A stretch of DNA of 64,000 bases from Aldrovandia affinis (taxonomy: Eukaryota; Chordata; Actinopteri; Notacanthiformes; Halosauridae), in assembly GCA_029706075.1 (NCBI GenBank), contig JAINUG010000304.1, forward strand, positions 445,001-509,000, read 5' to 3'. Position 1 is the first letter of the stretch; every line of letters begins with the position of its first letter. The position numbers were made by a program, and so were the translations under genes. The notes under the pieces are model-generated. The model had not been told where the DNA came from. It made no database searches and saw nothing but the letters and a program-made list of their open reading frames with translations. Shown here one piece after another: positions 1-13,141 of the stretch.

Positions 1-120
1 ATCATTTAACTAGCTAGCTAGCTAGTTAGTTTTACGTGCTTTATCCGGGAATGTTGTTTCTTTTGTTGGAAAATTACCGAAACATTTATGGGTTAAGCTG
101 CATATGGGAAAGGGGCTTAA

Positions 121-476
121 CATACGTGATTTCATGAATCCCTTGACTAACACACTTGATTTCACGAATCCCTTCAGTATCACACCTGATTTCATGAATC
201 CCTTCAATAAAACATCTGATTTCATTAATCCCTTCACTAGCACACCTGATTTCATTAATGCCTTCAGTACCATACCTGATTTCATGAATCCCTTGACTAG
301 CACACCTGATTTCATTAATGCCTTCAGTACCACACCTGATTTCATGAATCCCATCAATAACACAGCTTATTTTATTAATCCCTTCACTGACACACCTAAT
401 TTCATTAATCACGGATCCCTTCAGTACCACATCTGATTTTATGAATCCCTTCACTAACACACCTGATTTCATTAAT
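121..476. repeat. 30-bp minisatellite, about 12 units
   Basis: Twelve head-to-tail units with an exact 30-bp period, consensus close to CACACCTGATTTCATGAATC followed by CCTTCACTAG. Only one unit (391-427) breaks the period, by 7 bases. Because 30 is a multiple of 3 and the unit lacks stops in several frames, long open frames appear on both strands; these look like by-products of the repeat, since none resembles a known protein and no splice or promoter context supports them. Confidence 0.95.
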
Positions 477-522
477 CAGCTGCTCGTCAAGACAATGAAT
501 ATTCAAATCAGGTGTGTTAGTG
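452..522. repeat. perfect 18-bp inverted repeat at the end of the minisatellite
   Basis: The left arm CACTAACACACCTGATTT (452-469) spans a unit junction of the array. Its exact reverse complement lies at 505-522, after a 35-base spacer. A part of one unit has therefore been copied in inverted orientation just outside the array. Confidence 0.85.
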
Positions 523-1295
523 CTGGGCTGGAATAAAGTCTGCACACCCAGTAGATCTCGAGTACTTAACCTAGGCACCCCTAAATTAAAGGGATTTTTA
601 TTTAAACAAAATCGATGTAAATATAATTTTGTTTTAATACTTCCAAAGGAACCACCTGACTGGGCGGCATGATTTGAAGTCACTGGGAGGTAATTTTGAG
701 CATGGTACCTACGGGTACCTATTCTCCCATTGTTTTCAGACATCAATGCTAATGATGCTTGCCATTGGTCGCAAAGAAGACTTTGCTAAGTCTTCTTTGG
801 ATGCGTAGTACATAGGATTGAAAGGCAACATTTTGGGGGTGAGCTATCACTTTAAGGTAGATAAAGCTACTCTAAACCAATAAGGCTGTTGGTCTTGGTG
901 GTCTCACCTCATCGCTGCAACGTCCTGTGTCAATTTGGAAGAACGCCCTGGGCGATCGAGCACCAGCAACCTCCCTGCACTGGCTCAGCTGTGTAGCTCA
1001 GCTGATGAAACATAGCATGAGAAGAAGTTTCAGAGGAAGACGTTTTGGAGGATGGGCGTGTGAGTGTGCGCCATCCGGAATTGACAGAAGATTTTGCAGC
1101 GATGGGACAGGCCTATAAATGCACTGTGGAATTCCAAATTTGGGGAGAAGAGAACTCAAGACCTACCTGTTCAGTCTCCACTACTGCTGTACATCTAGCC
1201 AATTGTCGTCACCACTGCCTGCATGTTTAATACTGCTTTTTGTATATGTATACTTGTTTAAAATTTCCTCAAAAAAAAAAAATAATAATAATTTG
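523..1295. other. no gene seen
   Basis: Single-copy-looking DNA with no convincing exon. Short open frames at 927-1230 show no recognisable domain. Confidence 0.5.
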
Positions 1296-1476
1296 ACTAA
1301 CCTTTTCCTTCCCGGTGTTACAGGTATGGTATGCAGCTGCCAACAATGATGTCTGTCGCTGTATTACTGCACTGATCTCTTGCGTGAACAATGATTGATC
1401 ATACCATGTATTAATGCACATCTTGTAAGTCGCTCTGGATAAGAGCCTCTGCTAAATGCTTAACATGTAAAAATGT
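1296..1476 (+). repeat. interspersed repeat (SINE/LINE tail family), copy 1
   Basis: The sequence from CTAACCTTTTCCTTCCCG to GTAAGTCGCTCTGGATAAGA matches 43028-43192 closely in the same orientation. Both end in the tail CTCTGGATAAGAGC..CTGC(T/C)AAATG and an A/T-rich end, as expected of a LINE-mobilised short element. No tRNA-like head can be recognised. Confidence 0.75.
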
Positions 1477-4400
1477 AAGTGTCACATCTGAAACTGACAT
1501 TACCTGGAATAGAGAGAACATTGTATCACCACAGTTCTTAAATGCAGGCATTTCACAAAAGTGATTATCTTTCTGTTATCAAATTTGAATTGCTTATTTT
1601 ATTTGCAAAGCTTTAACTTCTTTTTATAGTTTGCTTAATTAATAAGATAAATAATAATTATTTTACATGTATTTATTCTCTTTATCCATACATATCCTTT
1701 CCCCATCCTATATATAGCTCTTTTCCGTGGTAGACATTGGATTATTTATCCAAGCTAAACATTGTGAATAGAATACAATTAAAATGAATACACCAAGGCA
1801 ATGCAATTTGCCTTTGTTCAGTCAATAAAGACAGCGTTATCAAGCTCACTGAGGTAATTAAAGAGCTTGACACGTTAGAGGTACATAGCACTGCACTATA
1901 TGTATATTTCTCCAAGGGGTAGGTAGAGGGGCGGGTGGAATCAAGGGAGGCAAACAAATAATAGACACAGGAAACATAACCGCCCCCCCCACCCCCCCCC
2001 CGTATATGAGTGATGAGTGTGTGAGGTCCTTGGTAGGGCTGTTATTCTTGCAGGAAGTCTAATCTCCCAAGTGAAAGGGCCTCACAAGAGCCTAGACTCA
2101 CCAATTATTTCCTCAAAGCTTGCCTGCGCTACACAGATCATTAGTGCTCATAACAAAAACATGTTTGCTATCATTATTTCCATGTCTCTGGCATATTAGT
2201 TTGCTATAAATAAACATATATTTCCTGCTTTGGTGACCCATTCCTGTTGTAAAAATCTTGAAAGAATCAAACTGCACATATACCACAGGAGACAACGGTT
2301 AGCAAACTACGGATGGCAGGACCAAAAGAGAGAAATGGAGAAAGGGAAGGAGAGCGGTTAGGTGACAGAGAGATGAAAGGATGAAAAATAAATCCAACTT
2401 AGTTCTCAATTTAGCCCTCAGTCACTGTGTGATTCCACTGACCAATAACTCCTCCCCATCACTGGTAATGAGCTGAGTCCAATCAGATATATGCTGAGGA
2501 TCGTTGGGGGGTTGGGGTGGAACGACACCAGCCCATCACATCAGGAGACCTTACAACCCTCACTACCCCTCACCCCTCCTGCCTCCTGCTAGGGTTATCA
2601 GGAAGGGGGGAGGCTAAAATCCCCCAAAAAAGACAAAATACCTTTTTAAAAAATATGTAATTTCCCAAAATATATCCTCATTTGTAACTGGGCGATTTAA
2701 AAATGATCTTAGGGCCTCAAAGAGGCTTTAAAGTTAATCGGACACAGTGCAGGATTACAACCACTCTCCCAGTGCTGATGTAGAGAGAGCCAACAGCTGG
2801 CTCACTCTTCATCTGCTCCTAAATGACAACCAATAGAATTATAGGTTGTTGAAGCAGGACACCAGACCAATTTGACGTATTTGGTATATAATCAAAGAGC
2901 ACAGACGCACAGTGCGGATCTTTCTTAATGTCAATCAGAGGCACCAATTTGTACTGATTTGTACCCTTAAAACTACGCTCAACACAGTGTTAATAAAATC
3001 GCACGTCGTAACTAGGAACAATCGAATCACGTAAATAACGAAAGCAGCAATATCATGAATGCGTCACTCGGCTACAAAATCCACTTTGGCGCTGTGGTCA
3101 TTATCACATCTTGGTGAACAGTATTGACCGTGGTCTTTCAGTGGTCGGACAGCCCAGGTGCTGGAAACAGAGACATTCAGGGAAAATCTACAACACCGCG
3201 GTCATCCTTCTCTACGCACCCAAGTGGGTGTTCCCTGAGGCATGCGACGTGTAACCATGTTTCGCTGGCTGACCTAAAACGTCCGTTCAGAGCATCTCTC
3301 TCATTGGTTTCAATTGGGCCTGCTCCTGTGGGACTTTGTTTTCATTAGTTCCGTATCTGATAAACGCAGACAATGAGGCGTATGGCGAGCAAGCTTGGTA
3401 CACAAAAATTCATCACAACGACAGCACTGACAATAACACCGGCGCAAGACAAACTAAACAACCCCCGAGTTTATTTGGTAACATGTTGTCTATAAAACGC
3501 ACAATAAATACGAGGGCGCGTCAGGTTATCTTAATAAAGGAAAACACATTTCCGGCCATTTTTCATTAAGCACGACCAAGCAGCCTCCAGTCTACCGAAA
3601 AAGAGGAAAACACATGTCGTTTATGATTACTTTCCTTAATACGTAATCGCACACAGATGGAGACACTGACAATTTAAGCGCTTATCTGTCATAGTAAATG
3701 CACTACACACTTAAGTGTATATTCACATCAACTTGTAATTACACATTGATAACGCAGTTTAGAAAAAAATATTTACCACGTATTTAAAAGCACCACATTG
3801 ATTTATTTTATTTACATCGAAAGAAATACCAAATAGCATATACAGGACTTTGCTATTGTGAGACCCCAGCGGCGCCGTTGCTCGCTGTTACAATGCACTC
3901 GATGACGGAGATGTCCATTTCTGTTCTGATACGCTTAAACACGCGTTGGTTCCTTTCAGCGACATTTAACATATTGTGATTTTAACATTCAAATTTTATC
4001 ATTTTAACAACAACTACTGCAATACTGCCCTCTGATTATAGCGAATGCTTACTGTGAACATATCAACGTTATAATAATAACATGTTTTATGTTATCCCGC
4101 ACACGCGCATTCTCCCTGACCACAACTACAATACATGCACCCGTCTATGAACATCCTTATTCAAGCGGCAATCTACAATGCGACTATTTCTTATTCCGGC
4201 GCATTCAATCAAGCCTCTGATTACTGGTAGTCGGGTATTTAAATCGCCCATGTATGAAAATGGCGCCGAATGTGGAAAAAAGTCAACAGAGATGCTGCTT
4301 CGCAATCAGCGCATCGCAGTACACAATAAGAGATGCAAGGCGGACCTCACCTTTTTCTTTATATCATCAGTGGTAAAGATAAATCCTGAATTAAGTAATG

Positions 4401-4761
4401 GGATTTAAAGGCGATAATCCATTCATATACTGTGTATACAACGTTGCAAATTCGTGTGTGTTTTTATCTTTAAAAAAAAACTGATGTAAAGATTCTAGTA
4501 AAAAGGTGGGGCTACGTATGCAATGAGGGAACTTTTGTTTAAAGGATGGACCAATGGGAGTAGAACGTCTCTTGCCTTATCCAATCACTGTGATGGGGGT
4601 TGGTTTTCGTTGGGAAGCGCCAAGGCTGCAGCTGTGAAACGCAAGGACCATTTTTTTCTAGACGTAGGCGATTTATTTGCATACGTGAGACAACGGTGCG
4701 AAACAATAACAATACTGCAACACGCTTGCAACATGCTTCCTCCGGGATATGATACCTTACA
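1477..4761. other. no gene seen; C-tract and CCAAT-type motifs
   Basis: A C-rich run of about 20 bases at 1981-2001 could form a G-quadruplex on the minus strand. The stretch from about 2880 to 4700 has more CpG than its surroundings and CCAAT-like motifs (for example near 4549 and 4580). It could be a promoter of a gene outside the recognised set, but I found no exon with coding character. Confidence 0.4.
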
Positions 4762-4996
4762 TTTACATGTACGTTTTAGGCATTTAGCAGACGCTCTTAT
4801 CCAGAGCGACTTACACAGTTTACATTTCTTTAGGCTATATACAATCCATTTATACAGCTGGATATTTTACTGAAGCAATTCAGGTTAAGTACCTTGCTCA
4901 AGGGTACAACAGCAGTGCCCCACCTGGGAATTGAACCTGCAACCTCCAAGTTACAAGCCCAGTTCCCTAACCATTACACTACACTGCCTGCCTAAT
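4762..4996 (-). repeat. tRNA-derived SINE, complete copy
   Basis: On the minus strand this has a tRNA-like head with a B-box-like GGTTCAATTCCC-type segment (4925-4990 region), a body, and the tail GTCGCTCTGGATAAGAGCGT (about 4795-4815) ending in CTAAATGCC. The same family is present at 18852-19056 (minus) and 27061-27262 (plus). Confidence 0.85.
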
Positions 4997-5954
4997 GTGG
5001 AATATGCACATACGGGACGATCCCACGCGGAATATTTCAGCCAACTATGCTATCTGATTCTCTGCCTTTCAGACCACAATACATACTGGATCAATTAACC
5101 TGATCATTAAATAATAGGAATAGTCACGAATAGATTATAGGTTGACAGTCACCCAATAAATTAACATTTGAACACACTTACTTACAGCCACAGATACTTA
5201 AGCAAGTACCATATTTAAAAATGAAAAACAACAACAAAAAATGATCTTACTCACCTTAAAAACAGCACAATTTCAAAGAGATCTGGGACACAGCCAGAAG
5301 TAGGCATGATAAGGGCTCTCAAAATCTCCCCTCTCAACAGCAAGTACAGCCACTCAAACACACACTCGCACACACGTCGTGCATGCACACTTACTCACAC
5401 ACAGACGGTCAGACAGACGTTATGTAACAGCAGATATAAATTGTTTTGCTCCTCTCTCTCTCCCCCCCTCTGGGGGCTTGTTTTGTCCCAGGGGTGCCTG
5501 TCTGGGCAATAATGATAATGAGAGTATTAGAATGGAGCCAGCATCCCCAAATGAATACAACAGGATGAGGTCATTCCGGTGCGGTGTGCGGCACAGCAGT
5601 TCCCACTCTCCTCACGAAAGACAGGAGAGAATAATCGGCGGGCCAAGAGGCCCAGAGGCCCAGAGATTCTCATCTCTATCCCCTTAGCATCAAAAATATG
5701 ATAAAAGCAGACGTCAACTGCCACTCAACAGGAGGAAGGTGGCAAGCAGCACGTCCCCATTGAGCTTCTCTATCGCCACACAGCATTGCACAGATGTATT
5801 ATAAATGTATAAGCTCCTCTGTGAATAACTGGCTAAGTTTATGGGTGCTCAAGGAGTGGAGATGAGTTTACACCCAAAATAGGATGGGGGAGCTGGATAG
5901 TTTGTCATTGTAATCTTAACATGCTGTCTGTGAGTATGTACTACCATGTGACCT
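4997..5954. other. no gene seen
   Basis: Non-coding DNA with a CA-rich patch near 5360-5410. No exon or complete repeat is recognised. Confidence 0.5.
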
Positions 5955-7297
5955 GGGGCCTGTCTCACGAAGCAGGATTAGTGGGTTAGCGAGCTAACTT
6001 TGGGCTTAACCCTGGGTTTTCGGTCTCATGACTGTGGCTCACTTTTAACAGGGTTGCATCGCCATGGTAACTTATGTTGTGAGCCTAATCTGCTCCAGAG
6101 TAGGTTAAGTTCAGGCTAACAGATCCAATCTTTTAAAAAGGACACCCTCTCACCAATCAGCTCTCTGGAAAATGGCCTCACCAATCCTAGAGAACTGCGC
6201 AATCAGATTTTTTAAATATCAGAGATACACATTCTCCGCAGAGGGAATAAACTCACTTAACGACCGAGTTCCGTTCCTACAACTAGTTCGTCACCTGCTG
6301 GAAACTATTTTTATCTCATAATTGACAAATTGGTATCAATACTTTAAAATGACAAAAAACACATGAGCAAAATGAACATCCAAGAAAATTATATTACCGA
6401 TATTTCAAGCATACTGAACTGTTAGTGGGCTGTGTCAACCGTCTTCAGATATTGTTTTAATGTCACCTTTGCACCATTTATACATTTTTTTGTATATTTT
6501 TAAATGTTTATACAGTAGTGTACTGTATACTGTAATAAACAGAATAGAGGAAATCAGCTCTAATATACATTACTTAGGTTTGCATACGGTAAATACAGGT
6601 AATCGTTTTTATTTATTCTGAATAAAGAAAAGGTCTAAAGGAAACTTCAACTTGATAACTTTGTTTTAATTTACATAACTCTTACATATTACAGAACATA
6701 AAAATACAATCAGCGAAAATGTATAGACGAAATATGTAGTCTTGGAGATTGCGAACGCTAGTGTAGTGAAACTGACCGACTGCGGGAATGAGACTGAGAC
6801 TGAGAAAGGGTGATGCGAGATGAGATGCGTGACGCTGAGACGCTGCGCTGCCGTTTCCATGACCAAAGTTCTCGTACAGTGTACAATACCGACTGGTCGG
6901 AGAGCTGGTCGTAAGTCCGTGCGGTCATTAAACAGGTAGGTCGTTAAGTGAGGAGTACCTGTATTGAATCTTTGCAAGCTTCTAGAGCCGCATGTCACAA
7001 ATGCCACTCATCAAAGCCATGCAATCACTGTGCTGCAAACTGTATGTATTGCCCTATGTTTTCTAGCCAGCGGTACACATACGTATTCTGCTGGTGATGT
7101 GGAGAACCTGAGGAAACATACAGTTCATATAGTTATATATAGTTATCAATAATTAATCAAATGTACTGTTGCATATTAAGTGCGGGGTAATTTTCTCATA
7201 GGATTCCCGTGAGAAATAGATTGTCTTGAGACCGAAAACCTAGGTTTAAGCCCAAAGTTAACTCACTAACCCACCAATCCTGCTTCGTGAAACAGTG
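5955..7297. mobile_element. DNA transposon with ~75-bp terminal inverted repeats (PIF/Harbinger-like)
   Basis: The left end (5955-6030, including CACGAAGCAGGATTAGTGGG) and the right end (7213-7297, reverse complement CACGAAGCAGGATTGGTGGG) are inverted repeats alignable over about 75 bp, through GTTAACTTTGGGCTTAA to TTTTCGGTCTCA. No transposase frame survives. The assignment to PIF/Harbinger rests on the GGGCCTGTxTCACGAAGCAGG-type terminus and is an inference. The interior is interrupted by another repeat (6247-6962). Confidence 0.75.
6247..6962. mobile_element. nested repeat element, copy 1
   Basis: It begins with CACTTAACGACCGAGTTCCG and ends with AGGTCGTTAAGTGAGGAGTA, giving short inverted ends (ACTTAACGACC). 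The segment from about 6396 to 6962 is nearly identical to 17632-18190. It sits inside the Harbinger-like element, so it inserted later. Copy 1 has about 110 bases after the left end that copy 2 lacks. No transposase is encoded. Confidence 0.8.
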
Positions 7298-8941
7298 CTT
7301 TGGATCTGTCGATGTTGCATGTGACTGGCTGTGTTACAAATGCTACCCCTTTTGTGTGCACTCATAGCTCGATCAGAAAAACCAGGGTTGGTTGACAACC
7401 ACCATCGTAAGACAGGTTAGCCATTATTGCCATTGTTAGGCTTTGTGTAGCCAGCTAACGCAAAGATACCCTGACTATGTTGAACTTCCTTCGTAAGACC
7501 CCCTGTGCCAGTGTCTTATCCTATAGAGATAGAATCACAATCTGTGTGTGTGTGCGCTTGTTGATTCTGAGTTTGTGTGTCTGAGTGTGTGTGTGAGTGA
7601 AATGCACACAATTGTCCCTAATGATGACAATAACATTGCAGTGTGTAGCCAGCTACAGAAAAGACACAGCTCCGTTCATTTGTGGGGATTTATCCAATCA
7701 ACGAGGCTGCCAGCTTATATACCTTGCCAGTTATCACTGTAGGTAAATAAGACTTACTGCATATGGAAACAGGCCAGAAATATTGATGAACTATTTGTAA
7801 TGCCAGCAACTTTACAGTTAGTTTATGTGTATGGGGGCCACCATGCACCATGCAAGTCATTTCCACTATGAGATGGGGTGGCTGTTGGGACCTGAATGGT
7901 TAGTGTACAAGGGTAGGAGTCTCCTTATGTTTTCCAGAGATACCAAGGCAAATTAACTATGAAATTCATCTTTCTTTCTTTCCATTTCTGCACTATTTTA
8001 CACTACCGGGGCTATTTTTGGTTTCTGTTTCCAAGTGTAGTCGCTACATGTGTTTATTCCTGAGGGCCAGACGCCAGCCACCTGTTCCCCTGTTTCTCGT
8101 ACTCTGTGGTACTACCTGGTGGCCAAACATTGAACTACAACAACAAATATTCCAAACAGCAGGGTGCAGGGTTTGTATCTGGGCTTCTGAACATACAGAA
8201 CAGCTCTTAGATCAGAGGGTATCATATTACCTGAAGTTACACACAAAAAAGCAATGAACTGGACACTATACTTTTTCCACTATATAAATCAAACTGAACC
8301 CAATTGTGTGCTGCATTCAGTTAAACACTGCTTTCCTCTTAAAGCCTGAGGGCATAGCTGCCCATGGTGTGTCTGTATGTGTGTCTCTGTGTATCTCATT
8401 TGCGCAAGATGGGTTCACATGAATATTATTCATTACAGTAAGATCTGTGCACTACAACAGGTTATGGGTGAAATTGTGCAAAGCCTGGACCATCTGGAGT
8501 GGCTCCATGGTGGTTCTCTCCAGGCCCTGAGATTACTGGACACTGGGGGGCTGTGCTTGTAGCATAGCATGCCGGGAGACATGCCTAGCTGAGCTGCAGC
8601 GATGTATTCAGAGAGATGTCTGTTCAGGAATACATGCTTTCCTGTGAGCTCCAGACACCACCCCACCACCACCATATGACCCTTGTCATGTGACCTTCAC
8701 TATGCAAACATCACTCTGTGACCCTCACCATGTGACCACCACAGCCACCTCACAGAGGGTGAAATCTTGCTGCACAAACTTCTATGCTGATTCACTGATA
8801 TTCAGATGATTCAGATATACACTAATACTGACTTTTACAGAGATTTATATCCAGATGGCTCATTCCATTCACAGTTCCCACCACAGTGTGTCACACACAA
8901 CAGATACCAGTGGAAGCTTTGTGCAGTAAAGCACTCTAGAC
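7298..8941. other. no gene seen
   Basis: Non-coding DNA with a TG-rich patch at about 7540-7600. I recognise no exon or complete repeat. Confidence 0.5.
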
Positions 8942-9526
8942 CAGTGGTTTTCTAACTCGATCCTGGGGACCCCCTGTGTATGCTGGTTTGAACCTCTGAA
9001 TTGTAACTACCTGTTAATTGTTCTTAATTAGACACTTACAATTTCTATTAAAGCATGATTTACTCTGTTAAGGCCATATTGTGTCAGAAATAGCTATGCA
9101 TGCCATGAAAAATACATCTCCCATATTCACATCCCAGTCAGTCAGATCAACTAATGCTCTCATTTTCTGTAATGTGCTATATGACACATGATTACTCTAG
9201 AAAGAGGTTACCTTCTTATTTTTTTAATTTATTATTTTTTATTTTAGCAGTTTTCCCCCATTTGTTCCCCCCACCTTTTTTTAGCATCCAATTCCCTCTC
9301 TCTTTTTTTGTGCCAATTATCCCTCCCTTGTATGAGAACTCGCTGCCGTGCTCCGACAGAGCAAATTGCAATGAGCCAAATCTGTATTGTGTCAAAATAA
9401 GTTTAAGGGGGGAAAAATGTTAGAACTTACACCCATGTTTTCAACAACTTTAATTGATCAAGAGATTGGCTGTAACAAAAACCAGCATACACAGTGGGTC
9501 CCCAGGACTGAGTTTGAGAACCACTG
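8942..9526. mobile_element. non-autonomous hAT element
   Basis: The left terminus CAGTGGTTTTCTAACTCGAT and the right terminus (reverse complement CAGTGGTTCTCAAACTCAGT) are inverted repeats that continue into TCCTGGGGACCC. CAGTGGTTCTCAAAC is the canonical hAT end. The flanking 8-mers CTCTAGAC and CCCTAGAA match at 6 of 8 positions, which fits an old 8-bp target duplication. A T-rich SINE-like block occupies about 9220-9365. Confidence 0.85.
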
Positions 9527-11182
9527 CCCTAGAACATGGGTGCATTTTTGCATCAAGGCCACTAATAAGAGCTGCTGAACACCTTTCCAGATTCCAGAGG
9601 TTTAAGGAATACAAGTCACTAAACCTAATTGGTTGAACGCATGATTTAGTAGGCCACTTCTTTTACCATTCTACATTGTCCAACCTTGACACAGACTGGC
9701 ACCCGATTGCCTTCAGCTGCCAGCAATTCACATTAGTCTTTATCAGGAAATACCGACATGACCTCAGTCTCATCTGGAGATTCGAAACACTGCCCTCAAA
9801 GCCCTTCGCCTGTATTCTGGTGAGCCATGAGACACACATCCAACATCCAACATGCAATTTAATTTCTATAGTAACATTTTATTGTACCTTCAATACCAGC
9901 ACCCTTGTAGCTAATTGCAAATTGATTTATTGATTGATTGATTTGACCAAATTGGTGATTGATTAACTTCCCCATGCCTGCTTTACTGTCCATCCTTCAG
10001 CCATGTGCCACTGATGGTTCCAGGTATTCCCAGAGCACGTGTGGCTTTTCAGGCAAGTCTGTGCGCGCGTTCAGTTCTATTCTATGATTACTGTTACCAT
10101 GTTTAGATGTTTGTAAGTCGCTCTGGATAGTGCTAAATGCCAGGAATATAAATGTAAATGTATTAAATAGTTGAACCACAGAGAATATAAATGTAAATGT
10201 ATTCAATAGTTGCCCTCGTGGGGAAATTTTGTTGCAGCTGAGTTAATATAGACGCACCAGAATACATGGGATACAACAACGACAGACATGGGGTAAGAAT
10301 AAAAGTACTGAAAATGTAGGGTCAATTATTGAAATAGTTTAAAAAACATGAAAGGTATTCTCATGGCATCACACAAAATAAATACATAACTGTACAGAGA
10401 GATTGGAGCATGGTCATGGTGTGCTCTCACACAGTGAGCATACAGTTATGTTTCAACACGTTCCTACCTTGCAGTTAGCAGCGGTTCATGTTAATGGCTG
10501 ACAGCAGTGTTCCATACAAACCTCCCAAAACACTGACTTCATTAAACTCATTAATGAGGTAGAGGGCACATCAGGGACTGGGACTGTCCAACACTCATTT
10601 CATTAGTCAAACATAGTAATGAGCCAGATAAGACAGTCAAGTCAACATTTAAGACATCTACTCTGCACCATCTTCCAGAAAAACAACAGCACTTCTCCTT
10701 CACCTCTGTCGGGACCAGTCTGACCATGAGCCTGTCAGTGGGTTTGGAACTGCACCACGTCTGTTGTGGAGCTACATGGGTTCAAATCCCATGACAGTCC
10801 TTCCAGGCAATGTTACTAATCTTTTTCTGCATTAACTCACACAAGAGACAAACACAGATTTTGAAAACACTGCAACGGGTGGATTTGCCTTGCAATCCCA
10901 GCCTTTGACAGATCACAGCCTCTGGCAGATTCTATAGACCCACCAGATATTCAGCTCCGTTTTCTTGATATTGAACGTTCTCTTTGCCTACCGTTGAAGC
11001 TGAAACATTGCAATTTGATGCAGCTTATGAATATTCATGAAGAGGGGTGACCAATGACAATACTGTGGCAAAGGATGCTCTGTACTGTAACATAGCCCCG
11101 GAAATAGCCAACCGCAATATCGTGCCATTAGAAAGTAGAGAGGATGAAAATAATGCAGGAGCCAACCATCTGGTTAGTCTAT
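9527..11182. other. no gene seen; one SINE tail fragment
   Basis: A decayed tail with GTAAGTCGCTCTGGATAGTG and GCTAAATGCC lies at about 10112-10170. The rest shows no coding sign. Confidence 0.5.
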
Positions 11183-11378
11183 AGCAAGGTTCCTCAAATC
11201 ATGGTCCTCGTTGGCCAAGCACTGCTGTTTTTCCACCCTTCCTTTACCTGGGAGTCAGGTGTAAAGATACTCTGGTCAATCAGTTGCATTAATTGTTAAA
11301 TTAACTACCTGAGAGAAAGGAAAACCAGAACTGAATTTGGATTCATGGGCCATATTTGAGGAACCCTGGTCTACTATA
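11183..11378. mobile_element. short foldback MITE
   Basis: The ends AAGGTTCCTCAAATCATGGT and, reversed, CCAGGGTTCCTCAAATATGG are inverted repeats about 190 bp apart, and inner segments also pair (ACCTGGGAGTCAGG against a related block). The size and structure fit a non-autonomous DNA transposon. Confidence 0.65.
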
Positions 11379-11739
11379 GTATCTGTTAAGTCACAAAGCA
11401 ATCCAATCATCTGCTGCCTGCCACAGAGAAACACTTTGATTAATTGAAATCACAGAATCATGAAATGGCCTCCGCCCAGCAGGGTGAAGATCTCACACAG
11501 TAAACAATCTCACCTCTTTGTGATTATTATATGGTGCTAGGTCTAGGAGCTCAAGGACAGAGAAACTATAGTGGGAGTCATGCATACAGCACAGAAAGAG
11601 CATATCATAACTGAGATGCCTGAGGGGACCTCATCACTGCCACAGTGCTACCTAACCCTGGAATACCCCACTGTGTATGCTGGCTTCTCTTCTTGCTGAG
11701 CTTCCAATGAACTGTCATGGTTTGAACCTTTCATTGAAT

Positions 11740-12184
11740 TACGGTCTGTGGTTGTCATACTCTTGAGAGTTGTCTGCTTTAAGACATTAAACTCACACTC
11801 TTCTCAATTTTATACTGATGATGCAGTACTCTATGCCTGTGCCCCTGCTGTGAATCAGGACATGGCTTTAATATTATGCAAAAGTCCTCCTTTGACCTTT
11901 GAATTAATCTTAAATGAGGTTAAAACTAAATACATGTTGTTCACCAAGGCTCACAATATCGATTACGATCGGTTACAAATCTACATGCTGAGTGGAACTC
12001 TGATTGAGCGTGTCTCTTCATATAAATATTTGGGCATTTGGATTGAAAAGCTATTATTTAAAACACACGTTGAGGAACTGATTAAAAAACGAGTCAAGCT
12101 AGGTTTCCGGAACTGGAATAGGTCCTGTTTTTCCTTTAGTAGTAGAAAGACGATTGTCCACCTTTTTGCCACTTATTGATTATG
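11740..12184 (+). pseudogene. reverse transcriptase fragment of a non-LTR retrotransposon, 5' part
   Basis: The open frame from 11748 to 12179 has the reverse-transcriptase active-site motif YTDD in the context FYTDDAVLYA, followed by KTKYMLFTKAHN and VSSYKYLGIWI. These are typical of the palm and thumb of L2/CR1-clade LINE reverse transcriptase. The 5' part of the element is absent. The 3' part resumes at 13142, after an inserted LTR-like element. It is decayed and cannot encode a full protein. Confidence 0.85.
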
Positions 12185-13139
12185 TGTGACGAACCGGATA
12201 AGGACCCAGACGCAGATCGGAATAAGGCAAAAGAGTTGTTTAATGGGAAGCAGGGGTCAAAACCAGGAATCAGATAATCGAAGGTACAAAAACACGAGGC
12301 AGAGAGTAGTCACAAAAAGGCAGTCCAAAAAGTCAAAACAGGTAGGCAGATAGGCAAACAAACAGAATCGCTAGGCAGGCTCGGGGTAGTCAACAGAAGG
12401 GGTGTCTCGGAAAATTCAATAAACTCTGGCTTTAAGAAAAATAGGCTCAGGGAATAAAGATCAACGTACTGACAAAGAGTGAACATAAACACTGAACTAA
12501 TATACAGGCAGGGAAGGGAAACACAATGGGAATCAGGTGTGACTGGGAGGAGAGAGAGGTAGGAACACAGGTGTAAACATTGGGAATCGTTAATCTAATA
12601 ACGAGGGGAAACGCAAGACACGGACTGGGAAACATACAAACATATAGACAATAAACGACCTGGGAGATCAGGCAGACACGTGCATAGTTAAAGGGGAGAA
12701 ACGCAAAGAGAGAAGCTGCGTGCGAATGAAAGGGAAAGTGAAAAGCTAACAGGGATACGACAATGAGAGAGAATGACAGCTTAGTCAGAAGCGTGAGATA
12801 ATTAGTGATTAGTAGTGTTAGTAACTTAATCTAAATCCCTAACGTTAGTAGATTAGTTGGTTAGTACTATATACATCTAACTAATATATACAAAGTGCAA
12901 TCTAGAAAGTAAGAAGGAAGAAAACGAGATAATAAGCGAAGACGGAGAAAACCCGAAATGTTTAACTTCCCGAAGTGCATGACAAGACAAGGAGTGGATC
13001 TCGAAATAAACAGAACAAAGACAGACAGGGACCAGAACGTGACAGAACGGTGAAAATGGAATACAGAATAATGAATAATGACTGATGAAAAATAAACAAA
13101 GTACAAAAAACAACAGAACAGATACTCAAAAACATAACA
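12185..13139 (-). mobile_element. solo LTR-like insertion (about 955 bp) in the LINE
   Basis: Read on the minus strand it starts TGTTATG and ends GTCACA, the TG..CA form of an LTR. It splits a LINE reading frame that is continuous when the insert is skipped (left flank ..GATTATG, right flank TTATTATGGGG). The flanks suggest a short target duplication (TTATG or ATTATG) with a small slip on the right side. No internal retroelement genes are present. The LTR class is not identified. Confidence 0.6.
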
Positions 13140-13141
13140 TT

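Noticed and set aside
22..746. Long open frames on both strands over the first 0.7 kb, as a repeat-protein gene
   Set aside because: They follow from the 30-bp repeat period; no known domain, promoter or splice context.
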